Under the pieces are notes generated by a model that was given only the letters and a program-made list of their open reading frames with translations, ran no database searches and had not been told where the DNA came from. The position numbers were made by a program, and so were the translations under genes. From contig NZ_LUTR01000021.1 of assembly GCF_001597725.1 (NCBI RefSeq), forward strand, positions 1 to 58,136: a DNA stretch of 58,136 nt. Reading direction: 5' to 3'. The DNA comes from Neptuniibacter marinus. GTDB taxonomy: Bacteria; Pseudomonadota; Gammaproteobacteria; Pseudomonadales; Balneatricaceae. Shown here piece by piece: positions 23,561-33,453 of the stretch; the stretch's first letter is position 1; each line of letters begins with the position of its first letter.

Positions 23561-25324
23561 ATGCGCAGTCATTATTGCGGCGATCTTAGAAAAGAGCATA
23601 TCGGTGAAGACATTACACTGGCAGGTTGGGTGCACCGTCGCCGTGACCATGGTGGCGTTATCTTCCTAGACGTGCGTGACCGTGAAGGTATTACGCAGGT
23701 TGTATTCGACCCCGATCGTGAAGAGAGTTTTACTCTTGCTGATAGCTGTCGTAATGAGTTTGTTATCGAAATTAAAGGGACTGTGCGTGCGCGTCCTGAA
23801 GGTACAACTAATGCTGATATGCCGACAGGTGAGATCGAAGTATTAGGTAAAGAACTGGTTCTATTGAACAAGTCTGAAACACCTCCCTTCCAGTTGGATG
23901 AACATCAACAGGTGGGTGAGGATGTTCGTTTGCGTCATCGTTACATCGATCTACGCCGTCCAGAGATGCAGGAAAAACTGCGTTTCCGTTCTAAAGTATC
24001 TAACTCGATCCGTAACTTTTTAGATGATAACGGCTTCCTAGATATTGAAACGCCTATTCTTAACCGTGCAACGCCTGAAGGTGCGCGAGACTTCTTGGTG
24101 CCAAGCCGTATCCATGAGGGATCGTTCTTTGCATTGCCGCAGTCACCACAGCTGTTTAAACAGTTGCTGATGGTCTCTGGTTTTGATCGTTACTATCAAA
24201 TTGCTAAATGTTTCCGTGATGAAGACCTGCGTGCAGACCGTCAGCCTGAATTTACCCAGATTGATATTGAAACATCCTTTATGGATGAAGAATCAATCAT
24301 GGGCCTAACTGAAAAAATGGTTCGTAAACTATTCCTTGAGCTTAAGGGTATTGACCTGGGCGATTTCCCACGCATGCCTTATTCTGAAGCGATGCAGCGT
24401 TTTGGTTCTGATAAGCCAGATCTCCGTTTTCCAATGGAATTGGTTGATGTTGCGGATTTAATGGCCGAGATTGAGTTCAAAGTCTTTGCCGGCCCAGCTA
24501 AAGATCCTAAAGGCCGTGTTGCAGCACTTAAAGTACCAGGCGGCGCTAAGCTGACACGTAAAAATATCGATGATTACACTAAGTTTGTTAGCATTTATGG
24601 TGCTAAGGGCTTGGCGTGGATCAAAGTGAATGAAATTGAAAACGGCGCGAATGGCCTTCAGTCACCTATCATCAAGTTCTTAGGTGATGATGTAACGATG
24701 GCGATTATGGAACGCTTAGGCGCAGAAAATGGCGATATTGTTTTCTTCGGTGCTGATCAAGAAAAAGTGGTTTCTGAAGCACTAGGCGCTTTACGTATTA
24801 AAGTAGGTGAAGATCTTGAAATGTCTCAGCGCGAGTGGGCGCCACTTTGGGTTGTTGATTTCCCAATGTTTGAAGAGACAAGTGATGGCGGTTTAACTGC
24901 GCTTCATCATCCATTTACGGCACCAAGCTGCTCACCAGAAGAGCTTAAAGCTGATCCGCTAGCGGCCCTGTCACGTGCGTATGACATGGTGCTTAATGGT
25001 TGTGAGCTGGGTGGCGGTTCTATCCGTATCCATGATCAAGAGATGCAAGCCAAAGTACTTGAAATCCTAGGTATTTCTGACGAAGAAGCTGAGGATAAAT
25101 TTGGCTTCCTACTAACGGCCCTAAAGTTTGGTGCGCCTCCGCATGGTGGTTTAGCATTTGGTTTAGACCGTTTGATTATGCTGATGACTGGTTCGGAGTC
25201 TATCCGTGAAGTTATCGCTTTCCCTAAAACGCAGAGTGCATCTTGCCCGATGACCAACGCGCCAGGTGAAGTGAGCGCTGTTCAGCTTCGTGAATTAAAT
25301 ATTAAATTACGTAAAACGCCTTAG
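23561..25324 (+). CDS. aspS: Aspartyl-tRNA synthetase
   Basis: This class IIb synthetase charges tRNA-Asp and has 587 residues. The N-terminal OB-fold begins MRSHYCGDL and includes [20 protein letters not shown]. Class II motif 2 is [16 protein letters not shown] and motif 3 is [12 protein letters not shown]. The internal GAD insertion typical of bacterial AspRS lies around residues 290-420. AGGA precedes the ATG and a strong TTCG-loop terminator follows the gene. A tRNA-Asp gene is present elsewhere in the window. Confidence 0.97.
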   Translation: MRSHYCGDLRKEHIGEDITLAGWVHRRRDHGGVIFLDVRDREGITQVVFDPDREESFTLADSCRNEFVIEIKGTVRARPEGTTNADMPTGEIEVLGKELVLLNKSETPPFQLDEHQQVGEDVRLRHRYIDLRRPEMQEKLRFRSKVSNSIRNFLDDNGFLDIETPILNRATPEGARDFLVPSRIHEGSFFALPQSPQLFKQLLMVSGFDRYYQIAKCFRDEDLRADRQPEFTQIDIETSFMDEESIMGLTEKMVRKLFLELKGIDLGDFPRMPYSEAMQRFGSDKPDLRFPMELVDVADLMAEIEFKVFAGPAKDPKGRVAALKVPGGAKLTRKNIDDYTKFVSIYGAKGLAWIKVNEIENGANGLQSPIIKFLGDDVTMAIMERLGAENGDIVFFGADQEKVVSEALGALRIKVGEDLEMSQREWAPLWVVDFPMFEETSDGGLTALHHPFTAPSCSPEELKADPLAALSRAYDMVLNGCELGGGSIRIHDQEMQAKVLEILGISDEEAEDKFGFLLTALKFGAPPHGGLAFGLDRLIMLMTGSESIREVIAFPKTQSASCPMTNAPGEVSAVQLRELNIKLRKTP

Positions 25325-25373
25325 TTTTCGTTTTATAGTAATAGGGCGCTTAAAGAGGCCTTTTAGTCTTAAT

Positions 25374-25399
25374 AATAAACTGCCTTCGGGCAGTTTATT
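25374..25399 (+). terminator. Rho-independent terminator after aspS
   Basis: AATAAACTGCC and GGCAGTTTATT form an 11-pair stem capped by a TTCG tetraloop, followed by TGTATTT. Confidence 0.88.
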
Positions 25400-25449
25400 T
25401 GTATTTATAGACCATTATTTTAAAACATACGGTAGATAGGGAGAGGGTG

Positions 25450-26190
25450 ATGGCTGGTCATTCTAAATTTGCAAATATTAAACACCGTAAGGCGGCGCAA
25501 GACGCTAAGCGTGGTAAGGTTTTTACTAAGCTGATTCGTGAACTTGTGGTTGCTGCAAAAGAGGGCGGCGGTAATCCTGATGACAACCCTCGTTTACGTG
25601 CGGCGGTTGATAAAAGCCTTGGCGCTAATATGAAGCGCGATACCATCGATAAAGCGATTCTACGTGGAGCAGGGGGCGCAGAAGGCGATAATTACGATGA
25701 GTTAACCTATGAAGGTTATGGTGCCAATGGTGTGGCAATTCTTGTTGAGTGTATGACAGATAATGTTAATCGTACGGTTGCTGGAGTACGCGCTGCTTTT
25801 AATAAGTTTGGTGGAAACTTAGGTACAAGTGGTTCGGTTGCTTACCTATTTGATAAGAAAGGTCAGATCACCTTTGGGGACGATCTGGATGAAGAGATTG
25901 TTATGGAAGCCGCACTTGAGGCTGGTGCTGAAGATGTGGTTACTAATGATGATAACTCTATAGATGTGTTCACCGATTGGCATGAGTTCATGGATGTAAA
26001 GCAAGGTTTGGAAGATGCAGGCTTGCAGCCGGTTCATGCGGAAATTGCGATGATTCCATCAACAACGGTTGAGTTGGATGTAGATGCGGGGCGAAAAATA
26101 CTAAAGCTGATCGATGCGCTAGAGGATTTTGATGATTCTCAGAACGTTTATCACAATGCCATTATCCCTGAAGAATCGATGGACGAATAA
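25450..26190 (+). CDS. yebC: YebC/PmpR-family protein (TACO1-like)
   Basis: This 246-residue protein begins [20 protein letters not shown] and continues with GRGAGG-like and [11 protein letters not shown]-like blocks diagnostic of the YebC family. Family members have been described as transcriptional regulators, and more recently as translation factors that help ribosomes through difficult sequences. The ATG at 25450 is preferred over a GTG one codon upstream; GGGAGAGGG lies before both. It precedes ruvC in many gammaproteobacteria, as here, although a terminator separates the two. Confidence 0.95.
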   Translation: MAGHSKFANIKHRKAAQDAKRGKVFTKLIRELVVAAKEGGGNPDDNPRLRAAVDKSLGANMKRDTIDKAILRGAGGAEGDNYDELTYEGYGANGVAILVECMTDNVNRTVAGVRAAFNKFGGNLGTSGSVAYLFDKKGQITFGDDLDEEIVMEAALEAGAEDVVTNDDNSIDVFTDWHEFMDVKQGLEDAGLQPVHAEIAMIPSTTVELDVDAGRKILKLIDALEDFDDSQNVYHNAIIPEESMDE

Positions 26191-26211
26191 TTTGCTTTCC
26201 TCTTTCTAATG

Positions 26212-26238
26212 GCCGGGATTATACTCTCGGCTTTTTTT
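26212..26238 (+). terminator. Rho-independent terminator after yebC
   Basis: GCCGGGA pairs with TCTCGGC (one G-T pair) around a six-base loop and is followed by seven Ts. Confidence 0.85.
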
Positions 26239-26369
26239 ATTCCTCAATATTAGTGGGTTCAGGGTTTTTAAAATGGGCTAGCTCCTGTATTCTTTGCTGT
26301 ATAAATAAACAGTATTTTTTTTGGGTTGGTGATTTTGAACCGCAATTTGAATCAGAATGTATTAAACAG

Positions 26370-26888
26370 ATGCTTATATTAGGAATAGATCCAGGGTCGC
26401 GCATCACAGGTTACGGTGTGATTAATAGTGTTGGCAATAAAAATGAATATGTTGCTAGCGGCTGTATACGCATCAAAGGTGATGAGCTGCCAGAGCGACT
26501 ACAGCAGGTTTTTACAGGGGTTTCTGAGGTCATAGAGCGTTATTGTCCTCAAGAGATGGCCATTGAACAGGTGTTTATGGCACGTAATGCTGACTCCGCT
26601 TTAAAACTAGGTCAGGCGCGTGGCGTGGCTATTGTGGCAGGCACTAATGCAGACCTTCCTGTTTATGAATACGCAGCGCGTAAAGTTAAGCAATCTGTTG
26701 TGGGCAAAGGTTCAGCTGACAAGGCACAGATCCAGCATATGGTGACTCAAATTCTTAAGTTGCCAGGCGCGCCTCAAGCGGATGCCGCTGATGCTTTGGC
26801 CATTGCGCTTTGTCATTCTCATACACGTAGCAGTTTGATTAAGACATCGGGCAGTATGTCGTCGCGAAATGCGAGTTGGCGCCGTTAA
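26370..26888 (+). CDS. ruvC: Holliday junction resolvase RuvC
   Basis: This endonuclease cleaves Holliday junctions after RuvAB branch migration. The start is set at [17 protein letters not shown], giving 172 residues with D7, E66, D138 and D141 at the same numbers as the E. coli active site. The open frame extends 39 codons upstream but lacks family similarity there. The ribosome-binding site is weak. It is followed by a TRIC-type channel gene before ruvA, rather than directly by ruvA. Confidence 0.96.
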   Translation: MLILGIDPGSRITGYGVINSVGNKNEYVASGCIRIKGDELPERLQQVFTGVSEVIERYCPQEMAIEQVFMARNADSALKLGQARGVAIVAGTNADLPVYEYAARKVKQSVVGKGSADKAQIQHMVTQILKLPGAPQADAADALAIALCHSHTRSSLIKTSGSMSSRNASWRR

Positions 26889-26933
26889 TTTTCTAGTTGC
26901 TTAGGCAGCATTGTTACTTATAAGAGTTTAATC

Positions 26934-27593
26934 ATGAGTTACGAATATTTTATCTATATTGCCGACCTTCTGGGTGTTGCGGTTTTCGCCACTGCGGGAG
27001 CTTTAGCAGCCCAAGGGAAGCGTTTAGATATTTTAGGGGTGGTAGTGTTAGCTATTGTGACCTCAATTGGTGGCGGAACTATTCGTGATATCACATTGGA
27101 TATTCACCCGGTTGTTTGGATTGCTGATACGACTTACCTTTGGGTAGCGATTATTTCTGCGGTTGTTGCTTTTGTGGTGTGTCGCTATATGCAATACCCA
27201 AGAAGGTTATTGTTAATACTTGATGCGATGGGGTTAGCGCTCTTTACAGTTCTTGGTGCTGAAAAAGCCTTAGCATTAGAATTTTCACCGATTATCGCTG
27301 TTATGATGGGGGTAATAACGGGTTGTGCCGGAGGTATGATTCGTGACATTCTCACAGGTCAAATTCCGTTAATACTTCAGCGTGACGGCGAGCTTTATGC
27401 GACTTGTTCTATTGTCGGTGCGATATTCTATATTGCGTTTTATGAGGTGGTAGAAGAGCAGTTATTGGTACTTATAGCCATGTCGATAGTATTTGTTGTT
27501 CGCATGGCTACCATTTTTGCGAACTTGAAATTGCCAGAATTTATTGTCGCAGGGCATAAGTTAGAAGATATGAAAAAGGGACAGGATCAGTGA
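26934..27593 (+). CDS. TRIC-type (UPF0126, YicG-like) membrane channel protein
   Basis: This 219-residue protein has seven predicted membrane segments in two repeats, marked by GGGTIRDITLD and GCAGGMIRDILTG. This matches the prokaryotic trimeric intracellular cation channel family. These proteins conduct monovalent cations in vitro, and the cellular role in bacteria is unclear. Its TGA overlaps the GTG start of ruvA by 4 bp, so it is translationally coupled to ruvAB despite no known link to recombination. Confidence 0.9.
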   Translation: MSYEYFIYIADLLGVAVFATAGALAAQGKRLDILGVVVLAIVTSIGGGTIRDITLDIHPVVWIADTTYLWVAIISAVVAFVVCRYMQYPRRLLLILDAMGLALFTVLGAEKALALEFSPIIAVMMGVITGCAGGMIRDILTGQIPLILQRDGELYATCSIVGAIFYIAFYEVVEEQLLVLIAMSIVFVVRMATIFANLKLPEFIVAGHKLEDMKKGQDQ

Positions 27594-28222
27594 TAGGTCG
27601 ATTAAAAGGTGAGTTAATAGAGAAGCGCCCTCCACAATTGGTTATTGATGTGAATGGAGTGGGTTACGAGGTTGAAGCCTCAATGAACACTTTCTATCGC
27701 TTACCCGAATGTGGTTCGCAGCTGATTTTGTTTACTCACTTTGTGACCCGTGAAGATGCGCAGTTACTTTATGGTTTTTATGAACGGGAGGAGCGCACAC
27801 TGTTTCGAACGCTGATTAAAGCCAATGGCGTAGGGCCCAAACTTGCAATCACAATTTTATCGGGTATTTCTACCGCCGAATTTGTACGTTGTGTTAATGA
27901 TGGTGATACCGCATCGTTAGTAAAATTACCCGGTGTAGGCAAAAAAACTGCAGAACGTTTGATTGTTGAGATGAAAGATAAAATTCAGGCATTGGGCCTT
28001 GAAAGCTCAAGCGAATTTCAGCTGTCAGCTGCGGATGGCCCAGATATGGCCGCTTTTGAACCTGTTGCTGATTCTCGATCTGAGGCTGAAAGCGCCTTGG
28101 TCGCTTTAGGTTATAAGCCTGTTCAAGCGACTAAATCGGTAGCGCAGGCGGTAAAAGTGTTAGGTGCTACAAGTAGTAGTGAAGCGCTTATTCGTTACGC
28201 TCTACGAGCAATGGTTGGGTAG
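27590..28222 (+). CDS. ruvA: Holliday junction branch migration protein RuvA
   Basis: RuvA binds the four-way junction and loads RuvB. The 210-residue protein begins MIGRLKGELIEKRPPQLVID (GTG start). It has the two helix-hairpin-helix motifs, IKANGVGPKLAI and LVKLPGVGKKTAERLI, and a C-terminal RuvB-contact domain with ALVALGYKPVQA. It overlaps the upstream channel gene by 4 bp and lies 11 bp before ruvB. Confidence 0.96.
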   Translation: MIGRLKGELIEKRPPQLVIDVNGVGYEVEASMNTFYRLPECGSQLILFTHFVTREDAQLLYGFYEREERTLFRTLIKANGVGPKLAITILSGISTAEFVRCVNDGDTASLVKLPGVGKKTAERLIVEMKDKIQALGLESSSEFQLSAADGPDMAAFEPVADSRSEAESALVALGYKPVQATKSVAQAVKVLGATSSSEALIRYALRAMVG

Positions 28223-28233
28223 GAGTATTGTAA

Positions 28234-29244
28234 GTGATAGAAGCTGACCGATTTATTTCGCCGTTAAGTAATCCTGTAGAAGAGGCGACAGATCGCGCTA
28301 TTCGCCCTAAAACCCTTGAAGATTATGTGGGGCAGCCTGTTGTACGTGAGCAGATGGAAATTTTTATTCAGGCTGCGAAGATGCGTAAGGAAGCTTTAGA
28401 TCACACGCTTATTTTTGGTCCTCCAGGCTTAGGTAAAACTACACTGGCTAATATTATTGCTAATGAGATGGGGTCGGAGATTAAAACTACTTCTGGTCCA
28501 GTGCTTGAAAAGGCAGGGGATTTGGCAGCAATCTTAACCAATTTAGAACCTAATGATGTTCTGTTTATTGATGAGATTCATCGCCTTAGCCCTAATGTGG
28601 AGGAGGTGCTTTATCCTGCGATGGAAGATTATCAGCTTGATATTATGATTGGTGAAGGCCCTGCAGCTCGTTCTATTAAATTAGAACTTCCACCTTTTAC
28701 CTTAGTGGGAGCAACAACACGAGCCGGTTTGCTCACATCTCCACTGCGCGATCGCTTTGGTATTGTTCAGCGCTTAGAGTTTTATAATGTCGAAGATCTA
28801 ACCAACATCGTTTCCCGTTCGGCTAATCTTTCTGGTACTTATATTGATGAGCAGGGCGCCTCGGAAGTAGCAAAAAGGTCTAGAGGGACACCACGTATAG
28901 CAAATCGCCTGTTACGTCGTGCGCGGGATTACGCTGAGGTTAAAGGTGACGGTAGAATCAATAATGATCTGGCAGATCGGGCCCTAAATATGCTGAATGT
29001 CGATCATCATGGTTTTGATCATCTGGATCGACGTATGTTGATGACAATGATTGATAAATTCGCTGGTGGCCCTGTAGGCGTTGAGAATTTAGCAGCGGCT
29101 ATTAGTGAAGAACGAGATACGATTGAGGATGTTTTGGAGCCTTATCTTATCCAACAAGGATTTATTATGCGAACTCCTAGAGGGCGGGTCGTTACTGATT
29201 ACGCTTATAAGCATTTTGGGATTGATCGACCAGACGAAAGTTAA
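28234..29244 (+). CDS. ruvB: Holliday junction branch migration ATPase RuvB
   Basis: This AAA+ motor drives branch migration with RuvA. The 336-residue protein starts at GTG ([11 protein letters not shown]) and has Walker [13 protein letters not shown], Walker [13 protein letters not shown], sensor 1 [11 protein letters not shown] and the C-terminal winged helix ending [21 protein letters not shown] precedes the start. It closes the ruvC-TRIC-ruvA-ruvB group. Confidence 0.97.
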   Translation: MIEADRFISPLSNPVEEATDRAIRPKTLEDYVGQPVVREQMEIFIQAAKMRKEALDHTLIFGPPGLGKTTLANIIANEMGSEIKTTSGPVLEKAGDLAAILTNLEPNDVLFIDEIHRLSPNVEEVLYPAMEDYQLDIMIGEGPAARSIKLELPPFTLVGATTRAGLLTSPLRDRFGIVQRLEFYNVEDLTNIVSRSANLSGTYIDEQGASEVAKRSRGTPRIANRLLRRARDYAEVKGDGRINNDLADRALNMLNVDHHGFDHLDRRMLMTMIDKFAGGPVGVENLAAAISEERDTIEDVLEPYLIQQGFIMRTPRGRVVTDYAYKHFGIDRPDES

Positions 29245-29296
29245 TAATTGCTGTATTGGTTAATGATTGATGCTGGCTTTCTTAAATAAATCAAAT

Positions 29297-29387
29297 CCGA
29301 TTCAGATCAATAAACCCTATTTTAAGTATGTTTTTGTGTTGAAACTGATCTCCGTCAAGCCCGTTTTATAGGTCCTGAGTCTAATAT
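29297..29387 (+). promoter_or_regulatory. Two FNR/ANR-like boxes and -10 upstream of the DksA/TraR-like gene
   Basis: CTGAT-CTCC-GTCAA (29345-29358) matches 8 of 10 positions of the FNR/ANR consensus TTGAT-N4-ATCAA. A second site, CCGAT-TCAG-ATCAA (29297-29310), matches 8 of 10 and lies 48 bp upstream. A TAATAT -10 at 29382-29387 places the first site about 42 bp before the expected transcription start, the class II activator position. Oxygen-responsive control is inferred. Confidence 0.5.
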
Positions 29388-29423
29388 ACCGATTACTATA
29401 ATAAAGTAAGTGCAGGTATTGTT

Positions 29424-29804
29424 ATGACGGTTAATCTTACGTTATCAGAGGTGGCGGCCTTTAAAAAGGAACTTCTCTACCTATTAGAGCAGTTACAAAC
29501 TGAAGTGACAGAGGAAATGGGGCCGCAGATGAGCACTGGAGTGCAAACGCTAGAGGTTCATGATTCCGGGGAAGATGCGGATGCTACCGCAGACTTTATG
29601 TTGAAAGTTGAATCCCTGTCTAGGCATAACGAAGAGATAGCAGAATGCTTATCTGCGTTAAGTCGGATCAATGCAGGGGAGTTCGGTTTATGTACCGATT
29701 GCGGTGAGGAGATTGAATTGAGTCGTTTAAAGGCTTGTCCAACTGCCGCTCGATGTATTCGTTGTCAGTCTTTATATGAGCAAGGTTTGCAAAAAAGCGC
29801 ATAA
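29424..29804 (+). CDS. DksA/TraR C4 zinc-finger family protein
   Basis: This 126-residue protein has an N-terminal helical hairpin and a C-terminal C4 zinc finger. The finger reads GLCTDCGEEIELSRLKACP and ARCIRCQ, with four cysteines in the DksA pattern (CX2C-X17-CX2C). DksA-type proteins bind in the RNA polymerase secondary channel and modulate promoters with ppGpp. It is shorter than DksA (about 150 residues) and its coiled-coil tip is different, so it is a paralogue, not the main DksA. It lies between ruvB and tolQ, behind FNR-like boxes. Confidence 0.85.
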   Translation: MTVNLTLSEVAAFKKELLYLLEQLQTEVTEEMGPQMSTGVQTLEVHDSGEDADATADFMLKVESLSRHNEEIAECLSALSRINAGEFGLCTDCGEEIELSRLKACPTAARCIRCQSLYEQGLQKSA

Positions 29805-29841
29805 TTTTTTCTACAAAACCCTTCATCACTTTTCTTGTATT

Positions 29842-29869
29842 AAACCAGCCTTTCTAGGCTGGTTTTTTT
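29842..29869 (+). terminator. Rho-independent terminator after the DksA/TraR-like gene
   Basis: AAACCAGCC and GGCTGGTTT form a nine-pair stem around TTTCTA, with a run of seven Ts overlapping the 3' arm. Confidence 0.9.
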
Positions 29870-30009
29870 CTTGTATTAATTCTTCTGACTGTTATTGTTG
29901 ATCCTAAATTTCTCTGCTGGGAAATAGATTGAACTTATCTGCTTTTGAGTAATCAGAAAGCAGGTTTGGGGTCTCTTTAACTGCTTAAATAGATAAGAAG
30001 GATAGTACT

Positions 30010-30690
30010 GTGGTCGAAAAAATGTCGATCTGGAGTTTGGTTGCAAATGCGAGTTTAGTTGTGCAACTGGTTATGCTAATGCTTTTGTTAGCTTCAGTGC
30101 TTTCTTGGATAATGATCTTTCAGCGTCAATCAGTGCTTTCCAAAGCACGTAAAAGCCTCAGGAAGTTTGAAGAACGGTTTTGGTCTGGTGTGGATTTAGG
30201 TCAGCTTTTCCGTGAGGTAAATCAGCAGCCTAATTCTGATTGTGGTGCTGAAAATATTTTCCGTGCAGGTATTAAAGAGTACACCCGCTTAACACAGCAG
30301 CAGGGGTATGATCCAGATTCTGTAATGGACGGCGTTGAGCGAAGCATGCGTGTTGCTTTAGCCCGTGAAGAAGATAAATTAGAACGTCATCTACCTTTCC
30401 TTGCGACCGTGGGATCCACAAGCCCTTATGTTGGACTATTTGGTACTGTGTGGGGGATTATGAACTCCTTTCGTGGTTTAGCTAATGTTCATCAAGCAAC
30501 GTTAGCATCGGTTGCTCCAGGTATATCAGAAGCGCTGATCGCGACTGCGATAGGTCTTTTTGCTGCTATCCCCGCTGTAATTGCATATAACCGTTATTCG
30601 GCGCAAGTTGAATACTTGCTAGGTAATTATGAAACCTTTGCGGATGAATTCTCATCTATCTTGCATCGTCGTATGCATGCATCACACTAA
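30010..30690 (+). CDS. tolQ: Tol-Pal system proton channel subunit TolQ
   Basis: This is the inner-membrane MotA/TolQ/ExbB-family protein; with TolR it converts proton flow into motion of TolA. The 226 residues begin MVEKMSIWSLVANASLVVQL with the first membrane helix. The second and third helices lie around 130-190, with the conserved VGSTSPYVGLFGTVWGIMNS and ISEALIATAIGLFAAIPAV. The GTG start has AAGGA seven bases upstream. No ybgC thioesterase gene precedes it. It is the first gene of the Tol-Pal operon, about 140 bp after a terminator. Confidence 0.96.
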   Translation: MVEKMSIWSLVANASLVVQLVMLMLLLASVLSWIMIFQRQSVLSKARKSLRKFEERFWSGVDLGQLFREVNQQPNSDCGAENIFRAGIKEYTRLTQQQGYDPDSVMDGVERSMRVALAREEDKLERHLPFLATVGSTSPYVGLFGTVWGIMNSFRGLANVHQATLASVAPGISEALIATAIGLFAAIPAVIAYNRYSAQVEYLLGNYETFADEFSSILHRRMHASH

Positions 30691-30711
30691 TTTTTCAGGG
30701 AGTGTGGTCAG

Positions 30712-31128
30712 ATGATTAGAAGGCATAAGAAAAAGCGTAAATTAAACGCAGACATTAATGTTGTGCCCTATATAGACGTAATGATGGTGTTGTTAGTTAT
30801 CTTTATGATTACTGCGCCAATGCTCACGCAAGGGGTTAATGTTGAGTTACCTAAAGCAGCAGCAGAACCTGTAGATGATAAGGATAATGAACCCGTTATT
30901 GTGACGGTAAATGCTGATGGTGAATACTTTATCGATATTGGTGGTGACCCAGAAGAGGCGGTTACCGCAGAGGTAGTCCAAGATCGAATCAGTAAGATTT
31001 TGGCGACCAATCCAGATAAAATGCTATTAGTTCGTGGTGATCGCAGTGTTGATTACAATACGGTTGTGCAACTGATGGTTTTACTACAACAAGCTGGCGC
31101 TCCTAGCGTTGGCTTGGTGACAGAGTAG
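30712..31128 (+). CDS. tolR: Tol-Pal system protein TolR
   Basis: This 138-residue ExbD/TolR-family protein has one N-terminal membrane helix. It contains the proton-relay aspartate (D22) in VVPYIDVMMVLLVIFMITAP and a periplasmic domain with peptidoglycan-interacting character. It lies 21 bp after tolQ with AGGGAG upstream. It partners TolQ in the stator complex at the inner membrane and, with TolA, helps outer-membrane constriction at division. Confidence 0.96.
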   Translation: MIRRHKKKRKLNADINVVPYIDVMMVLLVIFMITAPMLTQGVNVELPKAAAEPVDDKDNEPVIVTVNADGEYFIDIGGDPEEAVTAEVVQDRISKILATNPDKMLLVRGDRSVDYNTVVQLMVLLQQAGAPSVGLVTE

Positions 31129-31137
31129 GTTCAAATT

Positions 31138-32028
31138 TTGCGTTTAAGTAGTTACCTGCTTCCCACTTTTTTTGCTGTTTTACTGCATGGGGTTGTGGTT
31201 GCCCTGTTGGCACAGAGTTGGTTTGATCATGAAGATTCGGCGCGTAAAGTGCCACGGCATGTTCAAGCTACGATCGTGGATATGAAAACAAAGAACGCGC
31301 TAAATAAAGCCGCGGCAGAGGCTAAAGCGAAACAGAAAGCCGACCTACAGCGTAAGGCGGATGCTGATAAAAAACGTAAAGCAGATGAGAAGAAAAAACA
31401 GTTAGCGAAAGAGAAAGCGGCTAAAAAGAAAGCAGCCGATAAAAAACGCCAACAAGAGTTAGCTAAGAAAAAAGCAGCCGATGCTAAAAAACAGGCAGAA
31501 CAGAAGAAAGCGAAAGAGGCTAAGTTAAAGAAAGCAGCCGCAGAAAAAGCGAAGAAAGCTAAAGAAGCCGCAGCAAAAAAAGCTAAAGCTGATGCGGCTA
31601 AGAAAAAGGCAGATGCAGAACGCAAAGCAGAAGAAGCACGTAAAGCTGCAGAAGAGCAGGCTAGAAATGAAGCCTTGATTCGGGCTTTAGAAGAGGAAGA
31701 GGCTGCGATTGCGGCAGAAGAACAACGCGCAGCCGCCATGAGCTATGAAGCTTATATTGTTGATCAGGTGACGCGTAATTGGCGACGTTCTCCAACAGCA
31801 AGAAATGGAATGGTGGTTGAGGTGACTGTTCATCTATTACCCTCAGGCCGTGTTAATGATCGTTATGTGACTAAATCAAGTGGTGATTCTCGGTTTGATA
31901 ATGATGCACTGAGAGCGATTGATCGTGTTACTGTATTTGAAAAGCTACAGGAGTTAGATCCTGTTGTGTTTGACCGTTATTTTAGGAAGCGTGTTCTTCG
32001 GTTTAGACCTGAAGATTTACGGGATTAA
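31138..32028 (+). CDS. tolA: Tol-Pal system protein TolA
   Basis: TolA spans the periplasm and links the TolQR motor to Pal/TolB. This 296-residue protein has an N-terminal membrane helix (about 7-25). A long Lys/Ala/Glu-rich helical domain follows (about 55-195, with repeats of the AKKKAADAKK type). A C-terminal globular domain begins near SYEAYIVDQVTRNWRRSPT. The TTG start is required to include the membrane helix; no ATG lies before residue 45. The low-complexity domain produces a long spurious antisense reading frame. Confidence 0.95.
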   Translation: MRLSSYLLPTFFAVLLHGVVVALLAQSWFDHEDSARKVPRHVQATIVDMKTKNALNKAAAEAKAKQKADLQRKADADKKRKADEKKKQLAKEKAAKKKAADKKRQQELAKKKAADAKKQAEQKKAKEAKLKKAAAEKAKKAKEAAAKKAKADAAKKKADAERKAEEARKAAEEQARNEALIRALEEEEAAIAAEEQRAAAMSYEAYIVDQVTRNWRRSPTARNGMVVEVTVHLLPSGRVNDRYVTKSSGDSRFDNDALRAIDRVTVFEKLQELDPVVFDRYFRKRVLRFRPEDLRD

Positions 32029-32048
32029 GTTTTAAAGGGGAGTTAAGC

Positions 32049-33356
32049 GTGAAGAAAGTGTTTCATCTATTAATTGTGAGTTGTGCGTTACTGCTTTCCT
32101 CTGTTGCTAGTGCTGAGAGTGATTTAGCGATTGAGATCACCCAAGGCATTGATGAGCCAACCCCTGTTGCGGTTGTACCTTTTGCTTGGGGTGGGGCGTC
32201 AGCATTAAAAGAAGATATTGCTAAGATTGTTTCAGCTGATTTAGGTCGAACCGGCCTGTTTAAAATTATGGATCCTAAAAATATGTTGAGTTTCCCAACT
32301 CAGCAAACTCAGATCTATTATAGGGATTGGCGAATTAGCAAAACTGAGTTTTTGGTCATTGGCCGTCAAATACCTGCTGAAGGTAATCAAATAAAAGTTG
32401 AATTTGAGCTTTATGATGTCCTTAAAGAACAGCGTTTGTTATCCGAACGAGTATCTGGCACACAAGATAATTTACGTGATATAGCACACTATATATCGGA
32501 TATGATCTATCAGAAGTTGACGGGGATTCGCGGTGCGTTTTCCACACGAATTGTTTATGTTACCGCTCAACAATATGGTGAAGGTAAAGTGAGTTACCGT
32601 CTTAAAATGGCGGACTCTGATGGTGCGCGTCCGATGACTATCCGTCAGCAGAGTGAGCCTTTAATGTCACCGGCTTGGGCACGAGATGGCTCGAAACTCG
32701 CCTATGTGTCTTTTGAAAGTGGCCGACCAGCTATCTATATCCAATACTTGGCAACAGGTAAACGTGAAAAAGTTCAATCATTTAGAGGTCTTAATGGTGC
32801 GCCGGCATGGTCACCAGATGGTAATAAATTAGCGATAGTCTTATCTAAAGATGGTAATCCAGAAGTCTATGTATTGGATCTAAGGTCCCGTAGTTTAGCC
32901 CGAATTACTCATCATTATGGGATTGATACGGAGCCTTCATGGTCTCCTGATGGTCAATCTATTATTTTTACCTCCGACCGAGGTGGTCAGCCACAGATCT
33001 ATCGGATCTATCTGCCGACCCGTCAGTTGGAACGAGTGACTTATGAAGGCAATTATAATTCACGTGGACGTTTGACCTATGATGGTCGCTTCCTCGCGAT
33101 GGTACACAGAGGTGATGACAATGTGTTTCGAATTGCTGTTCAAGATTTGAAAACAGGCCGTTTAGATACGCTAACTGATACGTATCTTGATGAGTCGCCC
33201 ACCATAGCGCCAAACGGTAGTATTATTCTTTATGCTACTCAAAAAGGAGTGAAAGGTGTGCTTGGTGGCGTGACCCTAGACGGTAACGTGCGCTTTATAT
33301 TGCCGGCAACGAGTGGTGATGTTAGGGAACCCGCATGGAGTCCCTACTTGCAATAA
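32049..33356 (+). CDS. tolB: Tol-Pal system beta-propeller protein TolB
   Basis: This periplasmic protein binds Pal and TolA and has 435 residues. The signal peptide MKKVFHLLIVSCALLLSSVA is cleaved near ASA-ESD. The N-terminal domain begins LAIEITQGIDEPTPVAVVPF, and the C-terminal six-bladed propeller shows repeated SPDG/WSPDG motifs (APAWSPDGNKLAIV, EPSWSPDGQSIIFTS). The GTG start follows AGGGGAG. Length and architecture are normal. Confidence 0.96.
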   Translation: MKKVFHLLIVSCALLLSSVASAESDLAIEITQGIDEPTPVAVVPFAWGGASALKEDIAKIVSADLGRTGLFKIMDPKNMLSFPTQQTQIYYRDWRISKTEFLVIGRQIPAEGNQIKVEFELYDVLKEQRLLSERVSGTQDNLRDIAHYISDMIYQKLTGIRGAFSTRIVYVTAQQYGEGKVSYRLKMADSDGARPMTIRQQSEPLMSPAWARDGSKLAYVSFESGRPAIYIQYLATGKREKVQSFRGLNGAPAWSPDGNKLAIVLSKDGNPEVYVLDLRSRSLARITHHYGIDTEPSWSPDGQSIIFTSDRGGQPQIYRIYLPTRQLERVTYEGNYNSRGRLTYDGRFLAMVHRGDDNVFRIAVQDLKTGRLDTLTDTYLDESPTIAPNGSIILYATQKGVKGVLGGVTLDGNVRFILPATSGDVREPAWSPYLQ

Positions 33357-33453
33357 TTTCTTATAGACATTAACTTATGTCCTGATTTGGACATGGCGGC
33401 ATCAATAACATTAAAAATGCTGGGTAAACCAGTAAATTTTTCAGGAGTGATCA

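Noticed and set aside
31263-31739. Long Ala/Ser/Phe-rich antisense frame
   Set aside because: It is the reverse complement of the Lys/Ala-rich TolA helical domain, a well-known source of spurious frames.
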